The notes: generated from the sequence alone by a model not told the origin. A stretch of 64,000 nucleotides of DNA from Tannerellaceae bacterium (GCA_031288175.1 JAITRW010000040.1:62001-126000), one strand, 5' to 3'. Numbered from the stretch's first letter, positions 1 to 11,320 are shown. Translations and numbers: made by a program.

Positions 1-13
1 TTTGTATAAATAG

Positions 14-21
14 TACTTTTG
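14..21 (+). promoter_or_regulatory. Probable -7 promoter element of mutAB
   Basis: TACTTTTG fits the Bacteroidota -7 consensus TAnnTTTG and lies about 35 bases before the mutA start codon. The matching -33 element would fall before base 1, so it cannot be checked. Confidence 0.45.
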
Positions 22-55
22 GCGGTCGTTTTTTAGGTGATCATGGTGCGATATT

Positions 56-1929
56 ATGGCAGAAGAAGAACAGAGAGAGAGACTTTTTTCTGAGTTTCCT
101 CCCATTTCTACGGCGGAGTGGATGGAGAAAATAACGGCAGACCTCAAAGGGGTGCCATTTGAGAAGAAATTAGTCTGGAGGACAAACGAAGGGTTTAATG
201 TCAACCCTTTCTATCGTCGTGAAGACATTGAAGATCTGAAGAGTGTTACTTCCTTACCGGGTGAATTTCCATTCGTCAGGGGAACAAAAAAAGGAAATGA
301 ATGGAAAGTTCGACAGGACATTGTTGTTGCTGATTTCAAAGCCGCCAATGCCAAGTCTCTGGATATATTGCAAAAGGGTGTTACTTCTTTGGGGTTCCTC
401 ATAGAGGGTGACGGGGTGACGAAAGAAAATATCGCTTGCTTGCTTGACGGTATCTATCCGGACTGTGTGGAGCTTAACTTCACTACTTGCAACAGCAAAG
501 TAGCCGGATTACTTCAGATATTGACCGATTACTTCAAAGATAAGTCTGTAAACTTGTCGAAGTGTTACGGGTCGGTAAACTATAACTCTTTCAAAGGTCC
601 GTTGGTACAGGGGACAACTGCCGATGATTGGGTAAAAGAAACTGCTAAGGTATTGATCGCTTCAAAAGCGCTTCCTAATTACCGCGTCCTTTCTGTCAAC
701 GCTCACCTTTTCAACGATGCAGGATCGTATATCACTCAAGAGTTAGGTTACGCACTGGCTTGGGGTAATGAGTTAATCGCCCACTTGTCCGACGAAGGTT
801 TGCAACCTGGTGACGTCGCAGATAAAATCCGGTTTAACTATGGAATAAGTTCTAATTATTTCATGGAGATTGCCAAGTTTCGAGCGGCACGCTGGTTGTG
901 GGCAGAAATAGTGGATGCCTACAAACCCGAGAGCCGGTACAGCAGTAAGGCTCATATCCATGCACAAACGTCGGCATGGAATATGACGCTGTACGATGCA
1001 CACGTCAATTTGCTCCGTTCCCAGACAGAAGCTATGTCGGCTGCTATTGCCGGAGTAGATAGTATCACCGTCGTCCCCTTTGATTACATTTACAAAACAC
1101 CTGACGATTTTTCCGAACGGATAGCTCGTAACCAACAGTTGCTCCTCCGTGAAGAATGTCATTTTGATAAAGTGGTCGACCCCGCTGCCGGATCTTATTA
1201 CATCGAAGTCCTGACACACTCTATTGCCGAACAGGCATGGAAACTTTTCCTGGATATTGAAGAAAAAGGTGGTTTTTATGCTACGCTGAAAATCGGTGAG
1301 ATACAAACAGCCGTCAATGCTTCCGCCTCTGCGCGTCGTAAAGCAGTAGCTACCCGTCGAGAAACCTTGCTCGGTACAAACCAGTTTCCTAACTTCACCG
1401 AGACGGTTATTTCCAAGATTGAACAGGGACGTGAAAAGGATTACCCTCATTCCAACGACAATTGTCAGTGTCCGGAAGGAGAATCCTTGTCGGCCCTCAA
1501 TTTCTTGCGCGGATCTTCTGAATTTGAGACCTTGCGTCTGACGACGGAGCGAAGCGGTCGCATACCAAAGGTCTTTATGTTGACTATCGGTAATCTGGCA
1601 ATGCGTTTGGCGCGTTCACAGTTTTCAGGCAACTTTTTCGCTTGTGCAGGCTATAAGGTGATTGACAACCTTGGCTTTGCAACAGTAGAAGAGGGGATAG
1701 AAGCTGCCGTCAAAGCAGAAGCAGACATCGTAGTTATCTGTTCTTCCGACGATGAATATGCCGAGTTAGCACCGGCAGCTTTCAAAGCGTTGAACAGCCG
1801 TGCCGCTTTCGTGGTGGCAGGAGCGCCCGCTTGTTCCGAAGACCTTAAAGCACAAGGTATTACCGATTTCGTGAACATTAAAAGCAATGTATTGGAGACG
1901 TTGAAAGAATTTAATAAGAGGTTGAATTT

Positions 1930-1933
<4 letters not shown>
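56..1933 (+). CDS. mutA: Methylmalonyl-CoA mutase small (beta) subunit
   Basis: The 625-residue product matches the small subunit of heterodimeric methylmalonyl-CoA mutase, which interconverts succinyl-CoA and (R)-methylmalonyl-CoA on the succinate-propionate route. Residues about 10-480 form the TIM-barrel region, with the family signature [20 protein letters not shown]. The C-terminal part (about 490-625) is a degenerate cobalamin-binding fold with no DxHxxG, as expected for the non-catalytic subunit. The ATG at 56 follows a -7 box, and the length is usual for the family. The stop overlaps the start of mutB (ATGA), which points to translational coupling and a 1:1 complex. No epimerase, MeaB chaperone or decarboxylase gene is next to it. 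Confidence 0.95.
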
Positions 1934-4074
<2,141 letters not shown>

Positions 4075-4086
4075 CCGGAAGAAACT

Positions 4087-4121
4087 AAAAAAGGCCGACC
4101 ATGCAACGCACAGCCGACCTT
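4087..4121 (-). terminator. Intrinsic terminator downstream of rpmE2
   Basis: Read on the minus strand, 4121-4091 folds into a continuous 14-bp stem (four G-U wobbles) with a three-base loop, followed by a T6 run. On the plus strand the wobbles become A-C mismatches, so the structure serves rpmE2 better than mutB. Confidence 0.6.
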
Positions 4122-4147
4122 CTTCGTCGCCACTCTAATCTCTCCGA

Positions 4148-4402
4148 CTATTTCTTGTAACGGTTACCGTAACGGTTCATAAACTTATCCACACGTCCGG
4201 CAGAGTCAACGAGCTTAGATTTCCCTGTATAGAACGGATGCGATGTATTTGAGATTTCAACTTTTACTAACGGATAAGAAGTACCGTCTATTTCTATAGT
4301 CTCCCTCGTTTGAATGGTTGAACGGCTGATGAATACATCCTCATTGGACATATCTTTGAAAGCTACAGGACGATAGTTTTCAGGGTGAATACCTTTTTTC
4401 AT
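4148..4402 (-). CDS. rpmE2: Large ribosomal subunit protein L31, type B
   Basis: The 84-residue product matches type B bL31 of the 50S subunit, which contributes to the bridge between ribosomal subunits. The N-terminal [16 protein letters not shown] and the internal [21 protein letters not shown] are family signatures. The protein contains no cysteine, so it lacks the zinc-binding motif of type A L31. Type B copies are Zur-repressed back-ups in some bacteria; no Zur site was recognised here, and an ordinary -7 box lies upstream, so it may be the main L31. It is transcribed divergently from fba and has its own terminator. Confidence 0.95.
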   Translation of the reverse strand: MKKGIHPENYRPVAFKDMSNEDVFISRSTIQTRETIEIDGTSYPLVKVEISNTSHPFYTGKSKLVDSAGRVDKFMNRYGNRYKK

Positions 4403-4458
4403 GATGCTTACTCTCTATGTGTTAATATTTCTTTACATTACTATCATGGAAGACGACG

Positions 4459-4466
4459 CAAAAATA
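4459..4466 (-). promoter_or_regulatory. -7 promoter element of rpmE2
   Basis: On the minus strand this reads TATTTTTG, matching TAnnTTTG, about 57 bases before the rpmE2 start. It lies back to back with the fba promoter 33 bases away. Confidence 0.55.
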
Positions 4467-4498
4467 ATCTTTTTCTAAACACGTATCCGGAAAAATAA

Positions 4499-4506
4499 TA
4501 CCTTTG
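4499..4506 (+). promoter_or_regulatory. -7 promoter element of fba
   Basis: TACCTTTG is an exact match to the Bacteroidota -7 consensus, about 41 bases upstream of the fba ATG. The predicted leader is short and shows no riboswitch-like structure. Confidence 0.7.
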
Positions 4507-4547
4507 GGTGTTCTTAAATAGAAAGTAATGTCTAAATCTAAAAAACA

Positions 4548-5543
4548 ATGGTAAGTTACAAGGAGTTGGGCTTGGTGAATACTAAAGAGATGTTCAAGAA
4601 AGCGATGGCCGGTAAATATGCAGTGCCTGCTTTCAACTTCAACAACCTCGAACAAATGCAAGCAATCATTCAAGCGGTTGCCGAAACAAATTCTCCCGTC
4701 ATTCTGCAAGTCTCCAGTGGAGCGCGTAAGTACGCCAACCAGACACTGCTTCGCTATCTCGCCGAGGGGGCTGTAGCCTATGCTAAGGAGTTGGGTTGTC
4801 AACATCCGCAGATCGTTCTTCACCTTGATCACGGTGATACGTTTGAGCTGTGTAAAAGCTGTGTAGACATGGGATTCTCGTCCGTAATGATTGACGGATC
4901 ACATCTCTCCTACGAAGAAAACGTAGCCCTGACAAAGAAAGTAGTAGAATATGCACACAAGTTCGATGTAACCGTCGAAGGGGAACTTGGTGTCCTCGCT
5001 GGTGTCGAAGATGAAGTCAGCGCCGAGCATCACACTTATACGGAACCCGACGATGTAGTTGATTTCGTTACAAAGACAGGTTGTGATTCCCTTGCCATAT
5101 CTATTGGTACCTCGCACGGCGCCAATAAGTTTACACCTGCACAGTGTACCCGTGACGCGAAAGGACAGCTCGTTCCTCCTCCCCTCCGTTTCGATATCCT
5201 TGAAGAAATCGAACGTCGTATACCCGGTTTCCCCATTGTGCTGCATGGCGCCTCCTCTGTCCCCCAAGAAGAAGTGGCAACTATCAACAAATATGGAGGT
5301 GCTTTGAAAGATGCTATCGGTATTCCTGAAGAGCAACTCCGTAAAGCTGCTGCCTCAGCGGTATGTAAGATCAACATTGACTCCGATAGCCGCCTGGCGA
5401 TGACGGCCGCCATCCGCGAAGTCTTCGTACAGAAACCCGCTGAGTTTGACCCCCGTAAATATCTCGGCCCTGCACGAGATAATGCCAAGAAACTTTACAA
5501 GCACAAAATAGAAAACGTGCTTGGTTCAGCCGGAAAGATCTAA
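4548..5543 (+). CDS. fba: Class II fructose-bisphosphate aldolase
   Basis: The 331-residue cytoplasmic enzyme interconverts fructose 1,6-bisphosphate with dihydroxyacetone phosphate and glyceraldehyde 3-phosphate in glycolysis and gluconeogenesis. Class II (zinc-dependent) signatures are present: HLDHGD (catalytic Asp and a zinc-ligand His), EGELG (Glu ligand region), SIGTSHG (His ligand) and VLHGASSVP; the late NIDSDSR binds phosphate. The sequence resembles the long Bacteroidota aldolases of about 330 residues. It has its own promoter and is the first gene before mnmD, whose probable TTG start lies inside its last codons. Confidence 0.96.
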   Translation: MVSYKELGLVNTKEMFKKAMAGKYAVPAFNFNNLEQMQAIIQAVAETNSPVILQVSSGARKYANQTLLRYLAEGAVAYAKELGCQHPQIVLHLDHGDTFELCKSCVDMGFSSVMIDGSHLSYEENVALTKKVVEYAHKFDVTVEGELGVLAGVEDEVSAEHHTYTEPDDVVDFVTKTGCDSLAISIGTSHGANKFTPAQCTRDAKGQLVPPPLRFDILEEIERRIPGFPIVLHGASSVPQEEVATINKYGGALKDAIGIPEEQLRKAAASAVCKINIDSDSRLAMTAAIREVFVQKPAEFDPRKYLGPARDNAKKLYKHKIENVLGSAGKI

Positions 5544-6216
5544 AATACCCGTCCTTGTCCGGACTGCCGATGGAAGTCCGACGCTTTTTGCTCCGGAAGT
5601 AGGGGAACATTACCATTCCCTGCATGGAGCAGTTCAGGAATCAGAACATATTTTCATCCGTTCTGGTTTCCGGATGTGGGAAGCCTCCGCCTCGCATATC
5701 CTCGAAGTAGGGTTAGGAACAGGATTAAATGCCTTTCTGACGCTTCGGGATTGCGAGTGTCAGGGGCTTTGCACATATTACTATGCTATCGAACGGTATC
5801 CGCTGGATCCTTCTTTGGCCCTCTCGTTGCATTATGCCACGCAAGTTTGGGCAGAAGGCGCTCCTCTTTTCGAGGCGTTGCATACCGCTCCGTGGGGGCA
5901 GCCTGTGGAGATCACGCCTCGTTTCACCTTGCATAAGGTCATGGCCGATGCCACGGCTTGCGCTTTTCCACCTTGCGATGTAATCTATTTTGATGCTTTT
6001 TCACCCGAACGGCAACCGGAGTTATGGGAACCAGGTATTTTCCGTCGACTGGCAGAGGTGGCTTCACAGGGAGCGATCCTCGTTACCTATTGCGCTAAAG
6101 GCGAGGTGCGGCGAAGGATACAGGCTGCAGGCTTTGATGTCCGACGCCTGCCCGGCCCTCCGGGTAAACGGCATATCCTGCTTGCGAAATATGACAATCA
6201 GAACTTTATCTTGTGA
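5521..6216 (+). CDS. mnmD: tRNA (5-aminomethyl-2-thiouridine)(34)-methyltransferase, MnmD type
   Basis: The 231-residue SAM-dependent methyltransferase belongs to the DUF752/MnmD family, which methylates the aminomethyl group on wobble uridine 34 of certain tRNAs. An N-terminal TADGSPTLF, the SAM-binding LEVGLGTGLNAFL and the hallmark YFDAFSPERQPELW are all visible. The FAD-dependent oxidoreductase domain of bifunctional MnmC is absent, as in other stand-alone MnmD proteins. No in-frame ATG precedes the conserved N-terminus, so translation probably starts at TTG 5521, overlapping the end of fba by 23 bases. Coupling to fba translation is therefore likely. Confidence 0.85.
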   Translation: MVQPERSKIPVLVRTADGSPTLFAPEVGEHYHSLHGAVQESEHIFIRSGFRMWEASASHILEVGLGTGLNAFLTLRDCECQGLCTYYYAIERYPLDPSLALSLHYATQVWAEGAPLFEALHTAPWGQPVEITPRFTLHKVMADATACAFPPCDVIYFDAFSPERQPELWEPGIFRRLAEVASQGAILVTYCAKGEVRRRIQAAGFDVRRLPGPPGKRHILLAKYDNQNFIL

Positions 6217-6318
6217 AAAATCTTTATGTACGTATTCTATTTCCGGATTCAGGGATAATTTAATCTCCAAGTATCCCTCGTTACGAAGCCAAATAACAGA
6301 TATAGTATCCAGCAGGTT
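6217..6318. other. Short intergenic stretch, nothing recognised
   Basis: About 100 AT-rich bases between mnmD and the small lipoprotein gene. No consensus promoter, hairpin with a T run, or RNA gene was seen. Confidence 0.5.
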
Positions 6319-6829
6319 ATGAAACAAGGGTTAATTACATTGTGTATCTTCATATTCCTCTCCTGTACCCATAGGGAAAAATGGTCGGTTACTTTGCATA
6401 AGTCGTTGATTAATGAAACAAATACAGACTTATATTATGAGGTACACACAGACACGGGAACAAACGGTGTATTTGTCAGCGCCTTCAATAGTGCAAATAT
6501 GGTGTTTTATCAAGAAGATATTGTTGAGTCTTCAATATTACTTTCTACTGTTTTGCAAGATAGGATAAAGATAGAAAAAGAAAGCCTGTTTAATCTCACG
6601 GATACAAGTAAATATGTATATAATCTTGCCTACGAAATTATTCCCAAGCAAGGAAAAACAGAAGAGGAAAAAAATTTTTGCTCGACATCTTAACTGGGTA
6701 CTTGGGTCTGGTTCTACCGACAAAAACACCGTAATCATTATCAAATTAAATGCAACGGATTCTATCGTCGATATCATGCAAAAAGATTACACCCTATTGG
6801 ATAAGTTCAAGGAGTATTATGCGAGATAG
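6319..6829 (+). pseudogene. Small hypothetical lipoprotein, frameshifted
   Basis: The first frame starts at ATG 6319 with a lipoprotein signal peptide (lipobox FLSC), so the product would be a periplasmic or outer membrane lipoprotein. It stops at 6693 after 124 residues. A second frame (+1) is open from before the break to 6829 and continues smoothly with FARHLNWVLGSGSTDKNTVI. The two frames meet at an A7T5 run (6668-6679), where removing one base would restore a protein of about 169 residues. No known domain was recognised. This may be a decayed gene, a slippage-prone gene or a sequencing error. It converges on the lamin-tail gene with only eight bases between. Confidence 0.6.
6668..6679 (+). 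repeat. A7T5 homopolymer at the frameshift point
   Basis: Seven A followed by five T mark the place where the reading frame of the small lipoprotein breaks. Loss of one base would join the two frames. Confidence 0.7.
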
Positions 6830-6837
6830 CGCCTACC

Positions 6838-8856
6838 TTACTTATCGGAGGGGTGTACAAGGAATGCTTGTTTGAAGTGGCGGACGATACCATCCTTGTG
6901 GTACACTTCGGCGTAAAAGATGTAGACGCCATAGGGCAGGCGCTCGCCTTTCTCATTACAACCGTCCCATATCTCCTCACCCTGTAAGTTCCATAAGCTG
7001 AAGATAGGAAGGATAGCCCATTGGTGACCTTCCACATCGTAGACGACAAACTTGCATTTGTATCCCGAACGGTCCACGTGATAGGGGATGAGGTAGAGCT
7101 TTCTTGCGTGGTCATAGGTTGGGGGGAGGATGGAAATGGTCTGGTCCGGCTTTTCATTTGAGAAAGAGGTGTCAATGGAGGTAGGTGGTTCCGTATTAGA
7201 AGGAAGGACAGGCACTTTCTCACCCTTAGGTAAGGAGTTGGGAGCGCCTGGCGTTCCCCCTTTGCTGTCGGAAGAGAGGTGCCACCACTCTCCTTCCCGC
7301 TCCCACGACCGTCCTGCCTTGGCCTCATGGTACCAAACGCTGTCTATCACATGACCCTCTGCGTCAAGAATTGACAAAACTTCTCCCGTATTGACTAACT
7401 GAGCAGGGAATTTCGCCAGAGGCCGTTCGATACCTCCTTCGTCTATCGTTATATTTTTCCCCGACCGATATAATACCATGTAACTACCTCCATCCAGCGT
7501 CCCTCCGCCTAAATCCACTTTCATTTTGTCGTAATTAAAAGAACATCCTGTCAATATGAGGGGATTATCCGTCAAGTTCCACAATTCTACATACTCTGTC
7601 TCTGCCAAACCGGATACCCCTTTCGGGTCAGCCATCACCTCACTGATAATTAACATCCCTGCCTCAGGAGGAACAGGTTCTCTTTCAGGTTCTTCCGGAA
7701 AAACAGGCTCCTCAGGAACGGAAGGAAGGACAGGAAATCGCTCACCCTCGGATACAGAGTTAATTGACCCTGGCGTGCCTCCCCTGATGTCGGAAGAGAG
7801 GTACCACCACTCCCCTTCCCGCTCCCACGATCGTCCTGCCTTGGCCTCATGGTACCAAATGCTGTCTATCACATGACCCTCCGCGTCAAGAATTGACAAA
7901 ACTTCTCCCGCATCAGCTAACTGCGCAGGGAAGTCCGCCAGAGGCCGTCTGATACCTCCTTCGTCTATCGTTATATTTTTCCCCGACCGATATAATACCA
8001 TGTAACTACCTCCATCCAGCGTCCCTCCGCCTAAATCCACCTTCCTTCCACCGTAATTAAAAGAACATCCTGTCAATATGAGGGGATTATCCGTCAAGTT
8101 CCACAATTCTACATACTCTGTCTCTGTCAAGCCGGATACTACTTTCGGAGCAGCCATCACCTCGCTGATAATTAACATCCCTGCCTCAGGAAAAACAGGC
8201 TCCCTTTCAGGTTCCTCCTTCGTTGGCTGAAATTGTACAATCGTCACGTCATCCACAAACTTATCTTGACCATGATTAGCGCTGTACTTCATCTCAATCA
8301 TAAAATAACCAATTTCATCCGGCAGAGTCAGATTGGTAACACCTTCCTGTACAAACCGGCTCTCTCCCGCCACCTTACTATACAACACAAAATGCCCGTT
8401 TTCCGTCACCTCTACCTTTACTTCCACTTCCTGAGGTCCCTCAAACAGACTTCTTCCTTCTATCAGCACATCTATTTTCCCTGTCTCTTTCCTCCAACAG
8501 AGGCTGATATTCTTTTTCGTATATCCCAAGCGAACATATACCGCCTCTTTTTTTTCTTCTGCCGAGAGGCTCCATAGATAAACACACACATAATTTGCCG
8601 TCGTCCCCCCATATTCGTTCCTTACCATGAACGACCAAGCATTTTCTCTACACGACACACCATAGAGGGAAAGTAAGGCTTCTCCTTTCTCTGCCTCCCA
8701 CAATTGTAATTCTCCATCGTTTATTCGAAATTTCCCCGTATCTCCTTCCCACGGATAATTTTCTCTCACCGATACCCCTCCAAAGGTCTCCTGCATCTGT
8801 GCATGGCTTGCAAACAAAAACAACAGTCCCTGTAATACTAAACCCCATCTTCTCAT
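6838..8856 (-). CDS. Secreted lamin-tail domain protein with duplicated domain
   Basis: The 672-residue product begins with a signal peptide ending near FASHAQ. An N-terminal beta-rich region (about 20-210) resembles that of other Bacteroidota lamin-tail proteins. Two lamin-tail (LTD) domains follow, at about 224-365 and 399-540, both starting MLIISEVMA and containing EYVELWNLTDNPLILTGCSF. They are joined by Pro/Glu-rich linkers. The C-terminus (about 570-672), with WDGCNEKGERLPYGVYIFY, resembles FlgD-like or gliding-type C-terminal domains used for T9SS export; that assignment is tentative. Bacterial LTD proteins are extracellular and of unclear function. The ATG overlaps the stop of the upstream gltA-like gene, so they are co-translated. 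Confidence 0.8.
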   Translation of the reverse strand: MRRWGLVLQGLLFLFASHAQMQETFGGVSVRENYPWEGDTGKFRINDGELQLWEAEKGEALLSLYGVSCRENAWSFMVRNEYGGTTANYVCVYLWSLSAEEKKEAVYVRLGYTKKNISLCWRKETGKIDVLIEGRSLFEGPQEVEVKVEVTENGHFVLYSKVAGESRFVQEGVTNLTLPDEIGYFMIEMKYSANHGQDKFVDDVTIVQFQPTKEEPEREPVFPEAGMLIISEVMAAPKVVSGLTETEYVELWNLTDNPLILTGCSFNYGGRKVDLGGGTLDGGSYMVLYRSGKNITIDEGGIRRPLADFPAQLADAGEVLSILDAEGHVIDSIWYHEAKAGRSWEREGEWWYLSSDIRGGTPGSINSVSEGERFPVLPSVPEEPVFPEEPEREPVPPEAGMLIISEVMADPKGVSGLAETEYVELWNLTDNPLILTGCSFNYDKMKVDLGGGTLDGGSYMVLYRSGKNITIDEGGIERPLAKFPAQLVNTGEVLSILDAEGHVIDSVWYHEAKAGRSWEREGEWWHLSSDSKGGTPGAPNSLPKGEKVPVLPSNTEPPTSIDTSFSNEKPDQTISILPPTYDHARKLYLIPYHVDRSGYKCKFVVYDVEGHQWAILPIFSLWNLQGEEIWDGCNEKGERLPYGVYIFYAEVYHKDGIVRHFKQAFLVHPSDK
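7198..7660. repeat. Direct repeat copy A (lamin-tail domain 2)
   Basis: Near-identical to 7720-8182 at a fixed offset of 522 bases (174 codons). It encodes the second lamin-tail domain. Confidence 0.85.
7720..8182. repeat. Direct repeat copy B (lamin-tail domain 1)
   Basis: Partner of 7198-7660. The offset is in frame, so recombination between copies would add or remove one whole domain without breaking the gene. Confidence 0.85.
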
Positions 8857-10259
8857 AGAGAGGAAAATTGAGAGTGTATGGAAGCGGCAGCTCGGCGGCC
8901 GTCGCCCATAGCAAGGATAACTGTGGCGCCACCACGCACGATATCTCCACCGGCATAAACCTGGGGAAGGGAAGAAAGAAGGGTATCTGCTTGAACCGTA
9001 ATAGTTCCGCGGCGGCTTATCTCTAATCCATGAAAAGACTTGGGAATAAGCGGATTGGGAGACACACCCACACTGACGATGACAACATCGGCGTCAATCG
9101 TTTCTATAGCTCCTTCAATAGGGATGGGGGAACGACGGCCGGAAGCATCAGGATCGCCAAGACACATCCGTTGGATACGTACCTGACTGACTACTCCCTG
9201 TTCATCGCCCAAATACTCCACCGGATTACAAAGAGTTAAGAATTCAACACCTTCCTCTTTGGCATGACGAATTTCTTCACGGCGGGCGGGCATCTCTTCT
9301 TCACTACGACGGTATATTATCATTGCTCGTTCTGCTCCCAGGCGAAGGGCGGTACGTACGGAATCCATCGCAGTATTCCCACCTCCGACAACAGCCACAC
9401 GCTTACCCATACGTACAGGTGTATCACTTTCCGGATTGGCCGCATCCATTAAATTGACTCGCGTCAGGTATTCATTGGAAGACATTACACCGACAAGATT
9501 CTCTCCCGGAATATTCATAAAATTAGGAAACCCTGCTCCTCCGGCTACGAAAATCCCTTGATATCCTTCCGCAAGAAGTTCCTCATAACCAAGTGTTTTA
9601 CCGACAACGCAGTTCGTCACAAAGTGCACCCCGAGGCGCCGTAACCCTTCAATCTCCACTTCTACGATACGGTTAGGGAGTCGAAACTCCGGAATACCAT
9701 ACTTCAAAACGCCGCCAATCTCGTGCAGTGCCTCAAATACCGTCACGTTATACCCCCATTTAGACATATCTCCGGCAAAAGACAAACCAGCTGGCCCCGA
9801 ACCGGCCACAGCTACCTTAATTCCGTTCGAAGGCATCCTCTCCGGCAAGATCGTCTGGCCGCTTTCCCGCTCATAATCGGCCGCAAAACGTTCCAAATAA
9901 CCAATAGCGACCGGTTCCTTGTTCATCTTCGTATGAATACAGCGGCTTTCACACTGCTTCTCCTGGGGGCAGACTCGTCCGCAGACAGCCGGCAAAGCAC
10001 TGGTCTCCCGTAACGTACGGGCGGCATCAAGAAAGCGCCTCTCTTCAATGTATTTGATAAAGACAGGTATCTGTATCCCCACAGGACAACCTTCCACACA
10101 ACTTGGCTTCACACAACCAAGACAGCGTTGCGCCTCTCGTTGCGCCTCCTCAACAGTAAGACCACAATTAACTTCTTCGGTACGAACACGACGGCGGTAA
10201 TCGGCCGACAATTCGGTCATGTGGACACGAGGTAATTCTATACGCTCTTTATTTGTCAT
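8853..10259 (-). CDS. gltA: GltA/NfnB-like NADPH-dependent FAD oxidoreductase
   Basis: The 468-residue product is the glutamate synthase small-subunit type flavoprotein (GltA, NfnB or SudA in different annotations). The N-terminal domain (about 1-130) has two cysteine clusters for Fe-S centres (RCLGCVKPSCVEGCPVGIQI and VCGRVCPQEKQCESRC). An FAD-binding GSGPAGLSFA and an NAD(P)-binding VVGGGNTAMDS follow, with the closing YAGGDIVRGGATVILAMGDG of the family. It moves electrons between NAD(P)H, FAD and an iron-sulfur partner. A separate large glutamate synthase or NfnA subunit is not adjacent, so the substrate is uncertain. It lies 35 bases downstream of hisG and overlaps the lamin-tail gene. 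Confidence 0.85.
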   Translation of the reverse strand: MTNKERIELPRVHMTELSADYRRRVRTEEVNCGLTVEEAQREAQRCLGCVKPSCVEGCPVGIQIPVFIKYIEERRFLDAARTLRETSALPAVCGRVCPQEKQCESRCIHTKMNKEPVAIGYLERFAADYERESGQTILPERMPSNGIKVAVAGSGPAGLSFAGDMSKWGYNVTVFEALHEIGGVLKYGIPEFRLPNRIVEVEIEGLRRLGVHFVTNCVVGKTLGYEELLAEGYQGIFVAGGAGFPNFMNIPGENLVGVMSSNEYLTRVNLMDAANPESDTPVRMGKRVAVVGGGNTAMDSVRTALRLGAERAMIIYRRSEEEMPARREEIRHAKEEGVEFLTLCNPVEYLGDEQGVVSQVRIQRMCLGDPDASGRRSPIPIEGAIETIDADVVIVSVGVSPNPLIPKSFHGLEISRRGTITVQADTLLSSLPQVYAGGDIVRGGATVILAMGDGRRAAASIHSQFSSL

Positions 10260-10294
10260 AACTTCCTGCGTGAATCGTAAAATGATGTAACAGA

Positions 10295-11146
10295 TCAGGG
10301 TATCATTTTCTCAATAGGCAAAACCAAAATACCCTCTGCCCCTAATTTTTTCAATTGTCCGACAATAGCCCAGAATTCTTTATCGGTAATCACCGACTGC
10401 ACGGAAAACCAATTTCCGTCGGCCAGGGGCGTCACCGTAGGGCTTTTCACGCCTGGCAAAAGACGGGTAATCTCCGTCAGCTTTTCCTTGGGAGCATTGA
10501 GCAAGACATATTTTTTGCCCTGTGCCCGCTGCACCGATTCGATACGAAACAGCAACTCGTTGAGAACCGCCTCCTTGTCCGGCGTCAGCACATGGCCGGC
10601 CAACAGCAAAGCCTCACTCGGGAGTACCGTCTGTACTTCCTTTAGACGGTTACTAACCAGTGTACTTCCCGAGCTGACTATATCGAAAATTGCATCCGCC
10701 AATCCTATGCCGGGCGCTATCTCCACCGAGCCGCTGATCACATGTAGATCTGCTCGTACACCCCGTTCTCGTAAATACTCTGAAAGGATAACAGGATAAG
10801 AAGTAGCTATCTTTTTCCCTTCGAACCATGACAATCCTTGATAGTCCTCATTTTTAGGAATAGCCAGCGAAAGACGGCAGCGGCTAAAACCAAGCCGTTT
10901 GACCAAACGTGCTTTCCTTCCTTTTTCTACGTACTCATTTTCTCCAACAATTCCCGCATCAGCGATACCGTCTGCCACCGATTGAGGAATATCGTCATCT
11001 CTCAAAAAAAGCAATTCTATAGGGAAACCGTCCGCCGGTATTAATAAGATACGTTTACCTTCGTTTACCTTTATTCCCGCCTCACGAAGCAGACACATCG
11101 TCTCTTCATACAAGCGTCCCTTCGATTGTATAGCAACACGCAACAT
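10295..11146 (-). CDS. hisG: ATP phosphoribosyltransferase, long form
   Basis: The 283-residue enzyme catalyses the first step of histidine synthesis: ATP and PRPP give phosphoribosyl-ATP. The N-terminal RVAIQSKGRL, the ADAIFDIVSSGSTL PRPP-binding loop region and a C-terminal ACT-like regulatory domain (about 205-283, ending KKLGAEGILVLPIEKMIP) identify the long form (HisGL), which is feedback-inhibited by histidine and does not need HisZ. No other his gene follows; the next genes are the gltA-like and lamin-tail genes. A near-consensus -7 box, CACCTTTG on the minus strand (11224-11217), may be its promoter, but confidence in that is low. Confidence 0.95.
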   Translation of the reverse strand: MLRVAIQSKGRLYEETMCLLREAGIKVNEGKRILLIPADGFPIELLFLRDDDIPQSVADGIADAGIVGENEYVEKGRKARLVKRLGFSRCRLSLAIPKNEDYQGLSWFEGKKIATSYPVILSEYLRERGVRADLHVISGSVEIAPGIGLADAIFDIVSSGSTLVSNRLKEVQTVLPSEALLLAGHVLTPDKEAVLNELLFRIESVQRAQGKKYVLLNAPKEKLTEITRLLPGVKSPTVTPLADGNWFSVQSVITDKEFWAIVGQLKKLGAEGILVLPIEKMIP

Positions 11147-11271
11147 CTTTCTATATTATATTTTGAACATCTATTTCACACAAGCTGTGTTGGTATCCTG
11201 TTCCCATGAAAAGTCTCAAAGGTGAGAAAAATATTTCAATAGAAGGAAGACGTGAAACGGGGAATTTATCC

Positions 11272-11279
11272 TACCTTTG
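11272..11279 (+). promoter_or_regulatory. -7 promoter element of the nusA-infB operon
   Basis: TACCTTTG is an exact consensus match 86 bases before the nusA start at 11365. It shows that the longer open frame starting at 11206 is not the true gene start. Confidence 0.7.
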
Positions 11280-11298
11280 CCGACGTTATCAAGATCAG

Positions 11299-11320
11299 GA
11301 GGGGACAGGGGCGTCCCCTC
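11299..11320 (+). promoter_or_regulatory. GC-rich hairpin in the nusA leader
   Basis: GAGGGGAC and GTCCCCTC form a perfect 8-bp stem around a six-base loop, about 12 bases after the expected transcription start. No T run follows, so it is not a plain terminator. It could influence nusA expression or leader stability; that is inference. Confidence 0.5.

Noticed and set aside
1-4. TTTG as the -33 element of mutAB
   Set aside because: Only nine bases separate it from the -7 box; the usual distance is about 19.
773-1450. 225-residue open frame on the minus strand
   Set aside because: Antisense to mutA, with no recognisable domain.
4094-4119. Repeated GCCGACC as an operator pair
   Set aside because: Both copies are explained as the two arms of the rpmE2 terminator hairpin with wobble pairs.
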